64,000 bases of DNA, from the NCBI RefSeq assembly GCF_964355755.1, contig NC_092671.1:38207304-38271303 (forward strand), written 5' to 3'. Below the pieces are notes generated by a model. That model was not told where the DNA came from. It did not search any database and saw only the letters and a program-made list of their open reading frames with translations. This stretch comes from Antedon mediterranea. Lineage: Eukaryota; Echinodermata; Crinoidea; Comatulida; Antedonidae. Within the stretch, counting starts at the first letter, position 1; each line of letters starts with the position of its first letter. A program made the position numbers and the translations under genes. Shown here one piece after another: positions 42,101 through 57,100 of the stretch.

Positions 42101-45100
42101 CTATGAACACATTTACTGTTGAGGAAAAAGGTTTTTTCCCAAATAGAATGCACAAAATAAACAAAGTTGACGACAAACAATCTGTTATCAAAATCATAAA
42201 ATGTTCTAAAAATCTGAATAAAACACTATATAGATTAATTACACCATACATACTTAATAACATTCTACAAACAATATAACTATAAAATCCAATTTACTAA
42301 ATGTTTGTACAACATTCTTCAGAATCTAATACTTGCATAAATGTGATGTGCCCATATATGGACACGATGATGTCATATCACTACCATATTTGTGCATATC
42401 ACTACCATATTTGTGCATATCACTACCATATTTGTGCATATCACTACCATATTTGTGCATATCACTACCATATTTGTGCATATCACTACCATATTTGGGA
42501 ACATCACACTTTTTTTTTTCAAACTAGTTTGATAGTGTACACAGAGTTTTACATTATTCATTTGTTTCAAAACTTCCAACAGAAAAAATATGAATCATCG
42601 ATTCAAACAAATTTGCAATCAGACTACAAGTCAATAATTGTGATGCAACTTACCAGGAGGACTAGAAGAAGTTCCCCACCAATTAAACTTTGTTTTCTTC
42701 TTTAAAAACGCCATTGTTTTAGCAAAATGACGGTGCGAAGCATCTGATTGTTATGGCGCATCTAATTCAAATCATGAATTCACAAACCAGTCATAGGAAA
42801 TTAGTTAAAATCGCAAAAGGAAATCACTGCCCAAGGTGATCGCTGCAGATCGTGGGTTTACGCAGAACAAAAAGCTTTGACAACATACTTTGTTTCGAGA
42901 CATTTCCGTCGAGGTAAATAAACAAAGGTGCAACAAATTCGTGCTAATTCGGTCAGACAAAAAGAAAGAGACAACAAGGCCGGTCATAGTATCACCTGAT
43001 GAATAAATAAATGAACTAACTTTTGTTGGCATTAATCCTAAACAACTTGAAAGCTGTGGTTTAGATTCTAATAGAGGTTTCCTATTCAATTCAATTGTGG
43101 TTCATATAAGTTTAGTGTGAATTTATTTTAAAAAGCCAATTCATTATAAATTTGTATTTAATATATGAATTATTTTTCACACAGTTGAGTTGTAAATTGC
43201 TGGGGTTTTACCTTCAAAACATCAGCAATCTTTCCAGTCACCATAAATGTTTAGGGTTTAAATTGATAATTGAAATTTTACACCTAGTTGCTTCTATTGA
43301 CTTTCACATTGGAAAAACTCAATAACTTTCCTAATAATTGTGGGAGTTTCTCCGATATTTATTAGATTTAGTGCTAAAGATGAAATTTACTTTTAGTTAA
43401 AAACACAACGCATATTTCACACTTGGAAAGCATAAGGCTCACCAATTCAATTCAATTTTTCCAAGTTGCGACCTTTGTCATGTTATACTGTTATACTAGT
43501 GTAATATTAGTACCAGGCAAGCATGAAATGTTTTCAATCCTCTTTTTCACAACTTACCCATAATTTGTTAAAACCACACCCATAATTTTTCAAAACCACA
43601 CCAATCATTTTTTTCAAAAACACACCCATGACTTTTCAAAACTATACCTACAATTGTTTTTCAAGAGAAATGTTAAGGTTTTTGCAACCACATTCATGTT
43701 TTCTAAACACATGTTTTTTTTTAAAATCCAGACTAATTTGTTAATGCCACACCTAAGCTTTTCAAAGCCACACCCATCTTTGTAATAACCATAAACATAC
43801 TTTTTGCAGAATACACTAATTTTTTCCAAACGTATCAATTCACAAACATACCTAGTTTTTTAAACTACACACATTAAACCACACATATTGACGTCCTGTA
43901 CAAAATTTCTAATAAAACTTTCATAATTGATGACAAAATATACACAATATCCATAATTCCTATGAGACTCGGTAATATTATAGACGAATATGTAAAATAA
44001 AATACCTGTAATGATGACAGACATCCTATCACGCCTATGAACACTGTAAAACACCAAACAAGGTGTGTGCTATACCATGTTTTATACTATATTATTCAGG
44101 TATTAATCCTTGCAGTAATAACCTAACAACATGTTATCATAATTATATGCAGGTTGAAGAATAGCAACTCACAATAAGCAGTATATTATGACTCATTAAT
44201 AACATCCAACATGGCTGCCTACACGAGTAATCAACAACCACCTTACCTATCCCATCATTCATATCGCACTCCATCTCCTCGGCAAAATCGTACAGATTAT
44301 CTTGAAGGTCCAAGCATCCATTTTTCAAAGGCATGGGATTTCCATCCGATAATAAGTCCAAAACGGTGGATACATCTCGTTGAAACGACGCCCTATTTCT
44401 ATTTTCCATTATCTGATATAAGCATTAATTATGACAGCCCCACGAGACAGTGTCTAATGTATAAATACTTGTAGTAATAATAATAATGCTAGGAGTTCAC
44501 AGCTAGGTTCATCGCGGATATAATTCGTAAAATTCCTTCAATTCACCGGTATAAATTTAACTTAGCATCATATAAGCGGTAATTATTCCTCCTCTTATAT
44601 ATTCCCTGTATAATAATCAGCTTCACATCTGTCTGTACAAAAGCCAGGCTCATGCAATATCACAATTACGTTTACCTTCAAAGATCAATATGACAAACAT
44701 ATTTTAGTTCGCAAGTGGCCAAGTTGCTAATAATGAGAAAATGTTCTGTCTGGGTTTACAACTGGTTCCATGAGTACAACAATCTGCTATAGTATTTCCA
44801 ATAAACAAACTCCAAAATGTAAAAGGTTGAGTCTCTCATATTAATATATTGTATCTGACAGCCTGACTGATAACATCAAGAAAGTGTATATGCTTAGTGA
44901 GAAAAGTAACGGTTGAATAGAGATGGGAGAAGTTCACACGCCGAAGAGCAAATACCAATATTCAATATTAAGATTGAAGGCAGGAGAAATCAATGACCGC
45001 GATTCATCCCCGACGGACTTAACTATAAAACTTAATTATAGACGTTGATCAGCGGTACACCATGTACAGCAGACACCGACAACAGATTCACCGAGATGAA

Positions 45101-48100
45101 GAAGAGCTCTGGATGTCACCTTTGACCTTGAACTATCTAAAGCTGGTGAGGTATCAGTTGCTATTTAGACCCGGTCAGGTAAGCATTGAACAATTGCATT
45201 CACAACTGGTTGTGTTAACACACAACGCTTTCTTAGTCTTTTGTCACACTCGCTTAAACCGACGTCTAAATCCTCCCTCCTAACAAAGATAATTACTGAT
45301 TAAGCTCATTGTATTGATTATTCATCATCCACTCACCGGAGGTCATAACCTTTTGAGAAAGTATTTTCTTATCTCTGCGTCATCTTTCATTTTAAAGTTT
45401 AAATTATCTTGTTAGCTAGCAATAGTACAAAATATTTGTCTCTATATTGTTTAGTTTGAAAATTCCCATGAGTTGATAAAATACTAATGATAATACAAAT
45501 GATACACAAAAGATCAATAAGATATTCAATTCAAAGACCATGAAATGGTTTCAATTCATTTAAATATTCTCGCATAAATAAATTACCATACGAATAACAG
45601 TAAATAATCCTATTAGCATAAAAAGGGAAAAACACAATGGTTGATCATGTCCAGTGGAATGGTCAGCGAGTGAATGACCAGATTATGATTGCTATATGAT
45701 ATTCAAAATTTCTACCAAATTAAAAACTATGTTTAAACGAGTGAAATCCCTTTGTTTTGAGAGGATACAAAGGTGTGAATCGGACAATAGACTGGGGAAT
45801 GATTGATATTTTGTTTGGTGTAACTTTGATTCAGTTTAATAGTGACCAGACAATGGGTATTAGAAAATCTACTGAGCCTGAAAAACAATGAAATGAAAGA
45901 ACATGGACAAAGATGTTGAAAACTGTCCATCATTTCAAACAGATGTTTGATTATAACAGTTTGTACTTGTACAGGTTCACCAGCCATTCTAATTCAAATA
46001 ATAAGTAACAATATTTCGCAATTTTAACAAAAAATTGTATCATTTATTGCCAGTGAGAATAAATGTATAGTTTTATTTAAAACTCACATTTCAACAGCAG
46101 GTTAAATTAATTCATATTTGAATCAATAACTAATAATTAAAACAGGGAATAATTTAGTAAGTGTAGCATAGCAAAAAGCTATACAAAACAACTTTTTTGC
46201 TACAAATTTCTAAAATTCTGTAGCAACAAAATACAATACAAAACTATGTTTCTCAACTCAAAAATCAGTTTGATTAGCAATATTGCTAAAAATAAAATAA
46301 TAAAATGAAATTTTCCCAGTAAAAAAATTTTTTTTTCTTCAAATGTGCAATAGAACTTGAAACAGTTAGAACAGATTCCTAAACATGTAATCAAATTGAC
46401 CAAAACATGACGAACATCAATATCTCATACAGAAGGGAGTAACAATGGGCTTCATAAGAGAGAAAACGAACAAAGAACTTGCTTCTTTGTTCTGTTAGAA
46501 ATTTCATTAAGATTAATAATAATAATGTAATGCTGTATCATTGATTAATTTCTAATAGTGTAATGACATTATCACTATTTGCCTAACAATAGAGGGCATA
46601 CATGTGTTTTTTATAAAATAGAGGGCGCTACTACAAACAATATTATGTTTTGTAAGCCTACACAATAGGATATTATTTGAGTGGGAGGCAACTCATACAA
46701 ACACATTAGGTCAGGTCGCAGTACATCCTCTAAATGATCAAAGTCTAAATGCTTGTTGGGTTTTTCCACAAGTAGTTCCCAGCATAAAGTATAAAAATAT
46801 TGCAAGACAAATGACAGTTGGTCCCTTTAAAACTGATGATATATATATTTTTTAAATTTAAGGTCTGTAACTGTATTAGTACATGAACAACTCTTACTTT
46901 TATCTATAAATCTTGTATATAAATTTGTAAAATGAGTTTTATATCAGATTAAAAAATGTCATTTTCCAATTCAGATTACATTGATATCTTTAGAGGACAA
47001 TAAAGGTGAGATATTTATCTGTATTTGTTTAGGTATTTAAAATACCTTTCTGTGAACTCTGCTATTTACTTTACTAGTTGTTATCTGACATTTTTAACTA
47101 TCAATTATTTACAAGTATAGTACACAACATTATCACTGCATCGTCCAACACAATTTTCAATAGATGACTTATTACTTAGTCATACTCATATTGTAATATA
47201 GTATTTACTGAGACTATCACAAAAAATATTTATATTCTGAAAATCTCTTTTCTTTATTTGCTGTATGTTCTATTATTGTTCAAGTTCAAGTTATTTTTAT
47301 TAGAGGTATTGTATTGTGCAAAACTGATTGCAGAAAAATAATAAATAAAATAAAAATCAACGAAATACTTCACCCAGGTTTCGACCTACAATAATTAGAA
47401 AAAAATATTAGATTTGATTAAATTGGCCGTGAATATTATAATGTAAACAAATTCAACGTGTAATTTTACGATGTTTTAATAAATATACTGTATCAAATTT
47501 GAATCCATCAAAATATGACCGTAATAACTGAAAAGATGTTGTCGTGAATTAATATTAAATTTTAAAAACATGAAAAAATATATCTAGGATCAACAGGTTG
47601 TCTACAAAAAATTAAAGATGTTGGATATCTCAACTTCTTTTACGCCTTATGGGCATGTCATTAGAGAATAAGAATCTAAAGAATATGATTTCACTTTTAC
47701 GTTACCGATGTTTACCAGCTAGGCCTACAAAACTAAGCCTAGCTAGGCTAGGCCTAAAGACCGTCCACGAGAGGTCGATCGCCGCGAGCTACTTAGGTAG
47801 TGCATTGTTTCTCACTTTTTATCATAATTTACCATAAAACGTACATTTAAGACAAGGAATGACATGGTTTAATGTTTTTAAAGTGATATATATGTATTAT
47901 TTTCCAAAAAACGTCAAAAATTGCAGGGAAGGGGTCTTTCACTTTTGGAACGTTAAGGATAATGTCCTCAGCGATCATATGATCGTATTTATCTATACAG
48001 TTAGTAAGTCTGACAACGCCAATCTCAAGAATTTTACCTAATTGTAATCATGAAGGACATACAATGTTTTTAAAGCCGTGAGGTGGTTTCCCGAATGATC

Positions 48101-51100
48101 GCACGATCAAAACGGTACTGGGTATGATCAACTAGCGTTCGTGTTCCCAACTTATCATCCAATCATAGAAGTACTGATGAAGATGTCAATCTAGTTTGAC
48201 AAAACAAATGTGACTTGTCCAAATATGGTAGTGATATGACATCATCATGTCCAAATATGGGCACATCACATTTTTTTTCACATTAAGTTTGATAGTATAG
48301 ACAGAGCTATAGATATAAACAATAAATAATTTGAAACATTTTACATACAGGAACTTTTAGAATTAGGACGGTCTACTTTATAATAGTGAAACAAAATTAC
48401 ATGTGAACATTCAATATGTATTATAAACAATATATATTCTCAATCTTTTGTAATAATATTCCAAAATAGTATAATAAATGTCATGATTAAAAAAACACAC
48501 TAGTCAAAGCAAAGTCAAATATTAATCACAATCTGAATTTGCAATACCCAATAACATACCCAATGTCATACACTTTAATGCTCTGTCTACACTATCAAAC
48601 TAGTTTGACAAAAACAGTTTGATGTGCCCAAATATGGTAGTGATGTGCCCAAATATGGTAGTGATATGACATCATCATGTCCATATATGGGCACATCACA
48701 TTTTTTTGTCACATAAAGTTTGATAGTGTAGACAGAGCTTTAGCATGCTTAAAGTGTATTAATCCTCTAAGCTCTGTCTACACTATAACAAAAAATGATC
48801 ATATATGGACATGTAATCACTACCATATTTAGGCATATCACTACCATATTTGGGTACATCACACTTTTTTTATCAAACTAGTTTGATACTGTAGACAGAG
48901 CTTTAATCTTTAACCCAACTGTCAAACTGTCCAATATACCTTCCTCCAACTATACCTGATCTAAATCATAACAATCATCTATCAAAATATTCCTATTAAA
49001 GAAAGCAACGTCTTGGAATTGTGATATCATAGAAACATTGGGGTTTTACGTCCTTCTATCTTAAAGTGACATGATGTCATACCAATACCTTGCAACTAAA
49101 TCTCCCAAAATCTACCGAAAGCCCTATCATCAAACATACAGTACAGAATATAGCATACAATTCATTGGAATAGTTTTGATCATACATAAATATGTTGTAA
49201 ACATCTGTAGGCAGCAGCCAGCAGTCAGTCTGGACCTATGAGTCACTTATCAATAATCAAAAGACTTAAACTTACGATACATGCATTCTATCATATGCAA
49301 GATCTTCTTGGTCTTTTCGTCAGCCATTCTCTTTCAGTCCTAGATCATGACTAGGAAAACCGTCAGGAAACAGAGAGGTTAAAGGTTATGTATTATATAT
49401 CATACATTATTCCCATCCTGTGTGTATAGTACAACTATGAAGTAACAACAAGGTCTAAGCTCAAAGAGTATCATAAACACTTCCTGTCTCAGCTATATTG
49501 GAAATTATGCAGCTATATCAAAGCACAGCCTACTTGACAGAGCATGTATTTTTTTGTATAGAACGTTGGATTGTCACAAGTCACGATGTGTATAGAGGTC
49601 AAAGATCATAAAGCTGATTGTACTGAAATAGCAATATGCAATCAAGTTTTACTACAATGCTGAATAGAGAGAAAAAAGGGTGTTTTAAGTCAATCATTAG
49701 CTTTAAAGTGGCCTTGACATAAGCCTAGCATATGTGAGTCATTCAAGAAAACCAAGTTCATAATCAAGAAGGGTTCTTTCTCATTGCTTGAAACGGTGTG
49801 AGGAACTCATACTAACAGGTAAGCAGTTTGTTTGTTTATTGTTTTCAATATTAACTTGATGTGCATTTAATTAAAATGCTGTCGTGTTTAGGATAGTCTG
49901 GGATGGTTTAGCTATGAATATTAAATTAGCTTAATCCACAGTTATAGGAAGTAAACGCTACCCACTTGATCCAACGAACGGGCAATGGTAAACACACAAC
50001 AATTTAACAAAAGAGAAGAGGATTTAAATTTGTTGATATTTAAGGTATTTATATTGAATGCATATTATATTCAAATAGATGTGTTGTTGTTTCTTTAGCA
50101 AGTATATTCATTTTAAAGCTTATTATGTGAAGTTTAATCTAACTCATAATAAGTTTTCCTAGTTGGGGCTCAGGTAAGGAAATGTCACAATCTAAAGCTC
50201 TGTCTACACTATCAATTAATTTGACACAAAAGTGTGATGTGCCCAAATATGGTAGTGATATGCTTAAATATGGTAGTGATATGACATCATCATGTCCATA
50301 TATGGGCACATCACATTTTGTTGTCACATAAAGTTTGATAGTGTAGACAGACCATTGTACAAAGTGTTGGTGGAGTGGGCAAAAACTTCAATACATAGTC
50401 TTACAGTTTAACTATATATTTATTTATCATTATATCTTTGTGGGTTTATATATTGCACTACATTGTTCTAGGTAGCATTGGTGGGTAGAAATGGTTGATG
50501 CAAATAATGTATTTTAAATATAAATATTTTTCTTTAAAATAATATATCACACACTGGACATTTTACAAATATCACTGAATAACTTACACTATTTATCTAA
50601 TATACTTAATTATTTATAAAGGCGGACACAGTATAACACTAATTAATATTTGTACAGTTAAGTTGAATAAATAATGACCAACAAAAACTGAACCAAACAA
50701 CAAGTTACCAGCAATTTCTATCAATATAATAAAAAATTAACTAAAACATCCATGGCGGCCAAATCTACTGTATCAAAACAATATTCAAATTTCAATGAGC
50801 TATTTATATGAACACTCCCAGTTTCGCTAAACACAAACAGGAAATAAAACAAATTAATATCAAATAACTTACAAAATCTTTAGGAATTTGATCAAATTTC
50901 AATGAAAAAAAAAATTAACTGAGAAAACTTAATAAAACATGGGAAAATTAATGAAAAACATTGAATAAAATCTTTGCAAATACACTTTTTATTGGGACGT
51001 GTATCTGATTTTTGTACCCACCCTAGAGTTACACTAAAAGATCTCACCACTAGTCTAAAACCTGTTGAAATTCACTTTCAACTTCTAATGCGAACACACC

Positions 51101-54100
51101 CATAATAATACACAATTGAATATTAATTATTATACTAAACTTAAATGGACAAAATCTATGAAACACCCATAATAAAGAGCGGATGAAGAAAATACAAAAT
51201 ATAAAATTTGTAAGAGTGCAAAAACCAACCAAATCTAAGATTTTAAAAAGTGTTAATTTTACTTAATTATTATATAATTTAATAAAAATGATAAAACTTG
51301 AAAGACTTTATATCTCATTGTCAGATGACCTTTGACCCAATTTCTAGTTATTTTAAGCTCAATCTGCAATGAAATTGATCGTTATTTCTCATGGGTATAT
51401 ACAATCATCTTTTTACTCACCGAATTCAGGATTAACGAGCATTCCGCCAGATCGCTTCACATCGTCAAACTTTGCATAAATTATTGATAATCTGAAATAA
51501 ACCAATCAGAATAAACGCTTGTTATCCTCTTTGCATTCGGCAGTCAATAACTTTATGTGTGTAATCTCACAAAGATTACAATTAAGTAATTAGATTGGAA
51601 AAGTTATTTATGGATTCAGTAGGCATCACACTATCAAATTAAATGTGATGTGCCCATATATGTACCTGATGATATCAATACCATATTTGGGCATATCAAT
51701 ACCATATTTGGGCATATCACTACCATATTTGGGCACATCACACTTTTTTTGTCAAACTAATTAGATAGTGTTGACAGAGCCTTAGAAATATTATATTTAT
51801 AAATGAAGAAGGACCATAGATTTGCAAAATAAAACCTACTATCATCTACCAACATACTTCGAGCTATTAACTTGATGACCTTTGAACTTAAATTCAAATT
51901 CATGTTGACCTTTGAACTTAAATTCACATTCATGTTGACCTTTGAACTTAAATTCACATTCATGTTGACCTTTGAACTTAAATTCACATTCATGTTGACC
52001 TTTGAACTTAAATTCACATTCATGTTGACCTTTGAACTTAAATTCACATTCATGTTGACCTTTGAACTTAAATTCACATTCATGTTGACCTTTGAACTTA
52101 AATTCACATTCATGTTGACCTTTGAACTTAAATTCACATTCATGTTGACCTTTGAACTTAAATTCACATTCATGTTGACCTTTGAACTTACCTTGATGAT
52201 GGTATTCCTTTCTTTCCCAAGTCTACCCTCACCTTCTCGCCAACATGTCTGTATATTTCAACAAGTGTGTTGATCGCTGTGTCCCTTACCTATGCAACAA
52301 AACAGAAAATACCGTAAAGTTAATTAATTACATGTCATTAAAAAAATCTTAATTACCAACATTAACTAACAGGAAATAGTGAATGATAACCAAAGTACAC
52401 TAAATGTGGAATTTGCTCATCTTAAAATTCTTTAAATATTTTTATAACTTTGATATTTGACAATAAAAACAATGTTTAAAAAGGTTAATTATTATTGTCA
52501 AGTATCCATTAAGAAATTATGTACAACAACTTTATGGCTAGCTAAATATTTTCAGAATAGATTTTAAAGAAATTGAATTTTCGGGAATGTTTCTAGTTTT
52601 CTCAATGTAAGAGAAAAGTTTGTTTTGGAATGATCCATATTTCCGCAAGGATATTTCATATTTTCCTATAAATTGGGAACTAACTTTCACACCTATAAAC
52701 CAGTCGCTATAAACCCCTTCTATAAAGATGTGGTCAAGTTAATACATTAGTGAGACGGCATATTTGAAATAGCTTACCTTAGGTAATTTATCATTAACAA
52801 TTTATTAAAATATTACAACTGATCAGCTTCAGACAGTTGCACATCTCTTTTAAAATCAATTTAGTAATAATTTACTTTTAAATTATGATTGCTAAATTGT
52901 TAATTCTAAATTACCCATTAATTTTAAGAGCATTTGATAAACAAATTAATAATGTTAGTATCTTAAATATTACACTAGGTTAGATGAGCTGTCATCAAAT
53001 TAATTTATCAAAACTATTTATACTTACTTTTGCTTCGTTATCAAATGATGCCATTTAATATTTTAATAATTATATATAAACTAATTGCTATTAAAAAAAT
53101 ACCATGCGACATATATAAACTCTGAATCGTTTTGCGTCAAAATATACGCATTGAAGCTAACTAACGACCTAAATGTGACGCATAGGACCAGGTGATTTTG
53201 AGATCATCACGTTTATCCGTGTTTGGAGCGAGCTTTAGCTTTTAATTCTAGCCTTTTCAAAAGATGAAGTTGACAAGTTTCATTATCGTGTCAGGTATTT
53301 TCAACTGGTTTGTGTGCCCTTGTCGCCGTTAATGCATTGCCTAATCCGTTGATTTATTGCGGCAATTAGCATTCCTCAAACTGGTTTTATACGTCGGTTG
53401 GAAGCGATAATTAGCTCATCAACTAGTATACACGATTTCTAATTTAATAACGATTGAAGGTCACGGATAATATTAAACAATAACAAACATAAATTGTAGA
53501 AGACATGAAAAAAATCACTGATGTCTCGCACGATCATTAAAATGTTTTGGAATCAAAATCAAAACCGGTATAAAAATTAAATTTAAAAAGTCATTAAAAT
53601 CATAATACAGTCAACTCTCCCAATACTGGTCTGGTATTCCAAAAAGTATTTTGAATGTGTTTCTAATGGTAAATATGAATTTGAGACATTTTGAACCTTA
53701 AGAAAAGTCTGGTTTTGGGAGAGTTTCTGGTTTTAGAGAGTTCAATATTGGGAGAGTTGACTGTACAATATTTTAAATGATATAAAGTTTAGGCAGTACA
53801 CTACAGTGTTTATACATAGTACTTTATAATAATAATATGTTCAAATATGGATACAGTATAGTTTGAAGGCAGTACAGCATATTTAGTGCATTATATTATT
53901 AGAACAAATTATAAATGTTTTTCTCCATAAAGGCCAATTTACACAGATAAGCAAAAACGGTAATAAAAATATTGAATCTATGTATTTCTTATGATCATAC
54001 ACAAAACGCGGAGTGGACGGGCGGTTTCCGCTCAGGATAAAAGATATGATTCTATGTGGGACAAGCTACACAATTTTCCGCTTACCATTATCGCACGTTT

Positions 54101-57100
54101 GTGTAAATTGGCCTTAAAATGACTAAAATATTACCTGGCTGTTGGGATCACCTAAGAGTTTACAAATGGATGGAACAAGCTTTGAAAGAACAAGGGAGCC
54201 AGCTCCGTATCTGAAATGACAAAAGTACAAATTCACCAATACTATCAATCATACAGATAATTTTAACTAACAGTGTGATAGTAGTAGTAATTGTGCAGAG
54301 ATAGCTTGGGTCACCTAGTCTTAATGTGTTACCACAGCCAAGAGTTATTAAAGAATATTTTACTAAAACCAAATCAAGTATTAGACTTTTGGTCAGATGT
54401 TTTTGCCCTACTCTGATGTATTGTAAAAGTAGGGCAAACACATCTGACGCAATTACAATCCTATTAGAGTTTTAAGACCTTCCATTCTGTTCAAGAACTC
54501 CAAACCAGCAACTACAATACCCAATCAAAACCGTTTAAAATGTTTATGGAAATGCTACAAAATGATTTTGTTTAAATTAAAAGTGATGATGTATCAAATT
54601 ACAAAAATACAGTGTGTATGTGCAGCATTCTACTGACAAAATGAGAAATTTACAGATAAAATACTACAAAAAACATAACAAATAACAACATATACTAAGT
54701 GATACTCTATCAACAAACAATAAATGAACAAACAAATTAGGACACCTAGAACATAACACAGAAACTATATTGTAGAATTTTTTATTTTAACCACATGTAA
54801 AAGATGATAAAAGTAATATAAAATAACGAATAGCATACCGGTCCTTCTCACTGCCAAGATGGTAGCATTAATAAAAATTGAACGATAATTATTAATATAT
54901 TAAAATAAATTTAGTAAAACATGAAAATCTTCACAATTAGCATAATAAAAATATATTTAGATAACAAACAAACAAACTTTTTAGCTAAACTGTAGAGGGC
55001 AGAAAGCCAAATGCTATAAATTTAAATGTACCATACTGAATTGAATACCTGTAGGCCAAACATTGTATATGCTGATCCTCAAGCATTTAGGGTTGGCAAG
55101 TTAAGTATGGTACTCACTAAAATTATCATTTAAAATATTAAAAGCAGCTTTTCAATTAAAATTCTAAATCCTTTCTTTCCTTGGCAATTTTTTATGTTTA
55201 TATTGTCAGGGAAGAGTGAATTCTCCCTGATATTGTTTAATTATAAAGCTTATAAATAGAGGGCAGTAGACAGATTTTGTATCTCCACATGAAATCCTAA
55301 AATATAATGAGATCAAATCAGGGTTGGCCTACTGTTGTGTTAATTGCACTAAATTGTACACAGAATTATATTACATACTGGTTTTTATGTCCAACTCCAC
55401 ATGTCTTCATTAATTATAAGTCCCCATGCTAATTTTTCAACAAAACAACTGTAATCTTTTAATTAAATATTAACATTAAAGGTTGTTTTTCAAATTTTGT
55501 CAGAATAGTGTGTTATCATTTATAATGTTGATATTGATTGATATTGATTGATATTGGTTGATATTTATTGATATTGATTGATATTTATTGATATTGATTG
55601 ATATTGATTGATATTTATTGATATTCTTAATAGAATACTTACATATTTATTGTTTGTTGCAGACAATGTAAAACTTCTTCTCGCACTCTCCAATTTTTAT
55701 GTACAAAGGCTTTCATAAGTCGTTCAAAAACATACTGCAAGAAAAACATTTGTTACCAATTATAATAAATATACTATGTATTGTCTTTTAAAATGTTATA
55801 GTACCCAAAAGGAACACAAATATGTAATCCATTTATGTAGTTTAGCTGACGAGGAGGAACTGGGGGATAAAAATGATGTACTTACAAACAAAGGATAGTA
55901 GTTACCATTTAGGAGATTCAAAAGATTGGAAATGACGTTACACGAAGAAGTGTCCTCTGGGGTGGTTTAATGACGAACCAGAACGGTTTACTTGTGGATA
56001 AACAAAGTTGAATAATCTGTGATGATGATGTATGATGATGATGATACAGCATGATAATGATGATAAAAATGATGATGATGATGATGATGATAATGATGAT
56101 GACAATGATGATGCATGATGATCATGCATGATGATGATGATGATAATGATTACAGTATATGGTTTTAAATTTATATAGCGCAAAATACAAATAGTCTCTA
56201 TGTAATGACGATATGATAATGATTATAATTTTTCTAATCAGTGATGATAATGATTGTGATAAGTTTGTTATTAATCTGTGATGATATGATGACTATTAAT
56301 ACTAACCTGTGATGATGATACAGCCATCAATTTCTGTATTAAAGCTTGGGCATCCTCTCGTACCTACCGTATGTTTATAAAGAAGAAAATGATTAAGAGA
56401 AAATAGTAACAATATTCCTGAATTATTTGTTTTATTATTACCCGTATCATTACTAGTAATGAACTATTTATTACCTATATCAATCATACTACTGTACTAG
56501 GACAAAACATTTAGTAGAACTTTATAACTGTAGATTTTACCAGTTATATTAATTACTACCATTAAGTAGGACTTCATAACTATAGGAATGTCCTATTATT
56601 TGTTCCACTGCTAAAGCTAAATAGCATAGCGAATAAAAGTAAACATTCACTGTTTATTAAGAAAACTTTTTGTGTTTTGATGTAAAATGAACTATACACT
56701 ATCCATTAATTGCATCAATCAACATACCATTAGTAAACTGATGTTCAATTTAAAACGAAATGTCCTTTTATATGTAATTTACCCTCTCTCTCTTTGTATA
56801 AAGCTCTGTTTACACTATCAAACTTTATGTGACAAAAAATATGATGTGCCCATATATAAACATGATGTCATATCACTACTATATTTGGGCACATCACACT
56901 TTTTTTGTCAAACTAGTTTGATAGTGTAGACAGCGCTTTACGAATAGTTGATATTGGCCTCTCACTGTATAGACAGTATAACTAAGTCATACAGTATGTA
57001 GATGGCCAGTAGATAGGCTTAATATACAAACACACATTTAATTAATTAAAGATGAATCCATCATAACATAGATCAAATGACAACGTATACATTGAATACA

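Larger units (their letters stand above)
44410..48185. other. Intron part upstream of alternative exon C
   Basis: Would hold the promoter and 5' UTR of exon C if it is real. Moderately mixed base composition at 44500-45300. Contains M11 and R12 repeats and a ctaggcctac-type palindrome cluster at 47720-47760. No core promoter element could be assigned. Confidence 0.4.

Noticed and set aside
45062-45283. Plus-strand ORF MYSRHRQQIHRDEEELW
   Set aside because: No domain, no Kozak or splice support, opposite strand to the only gene; probably chance in a less AT-rich patch.
45733-45987. Minus-strand ORF MAGEPVQVQTVIIKHLFEMM as another alternative first exon
   Set aside because: No good donor in a usable phase; only a weak GTGAAC after two codons. 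Left out of the exon list.
46611-46805. Minus-strand ORF with coding-like text (LVEKPNKHLDFDHLEDVL)
   Set aside because: No recognised family, no splice sites that fit CLASP, not repeated; could be a relic but support is too thin.
50873-50905. Possible small exon (KFDQIPKDF then GTAAGT)
   Set aside because: No start codon and no acceptor upstream.
51757-52273. Long repetitive ORFs on both strands (MNVNLSSKV and FMLTFELKF units)
   Set aside because: They exist because the 30-bp minisatellite unit is a multiple of three without stops; they overlap an exon and its intron.
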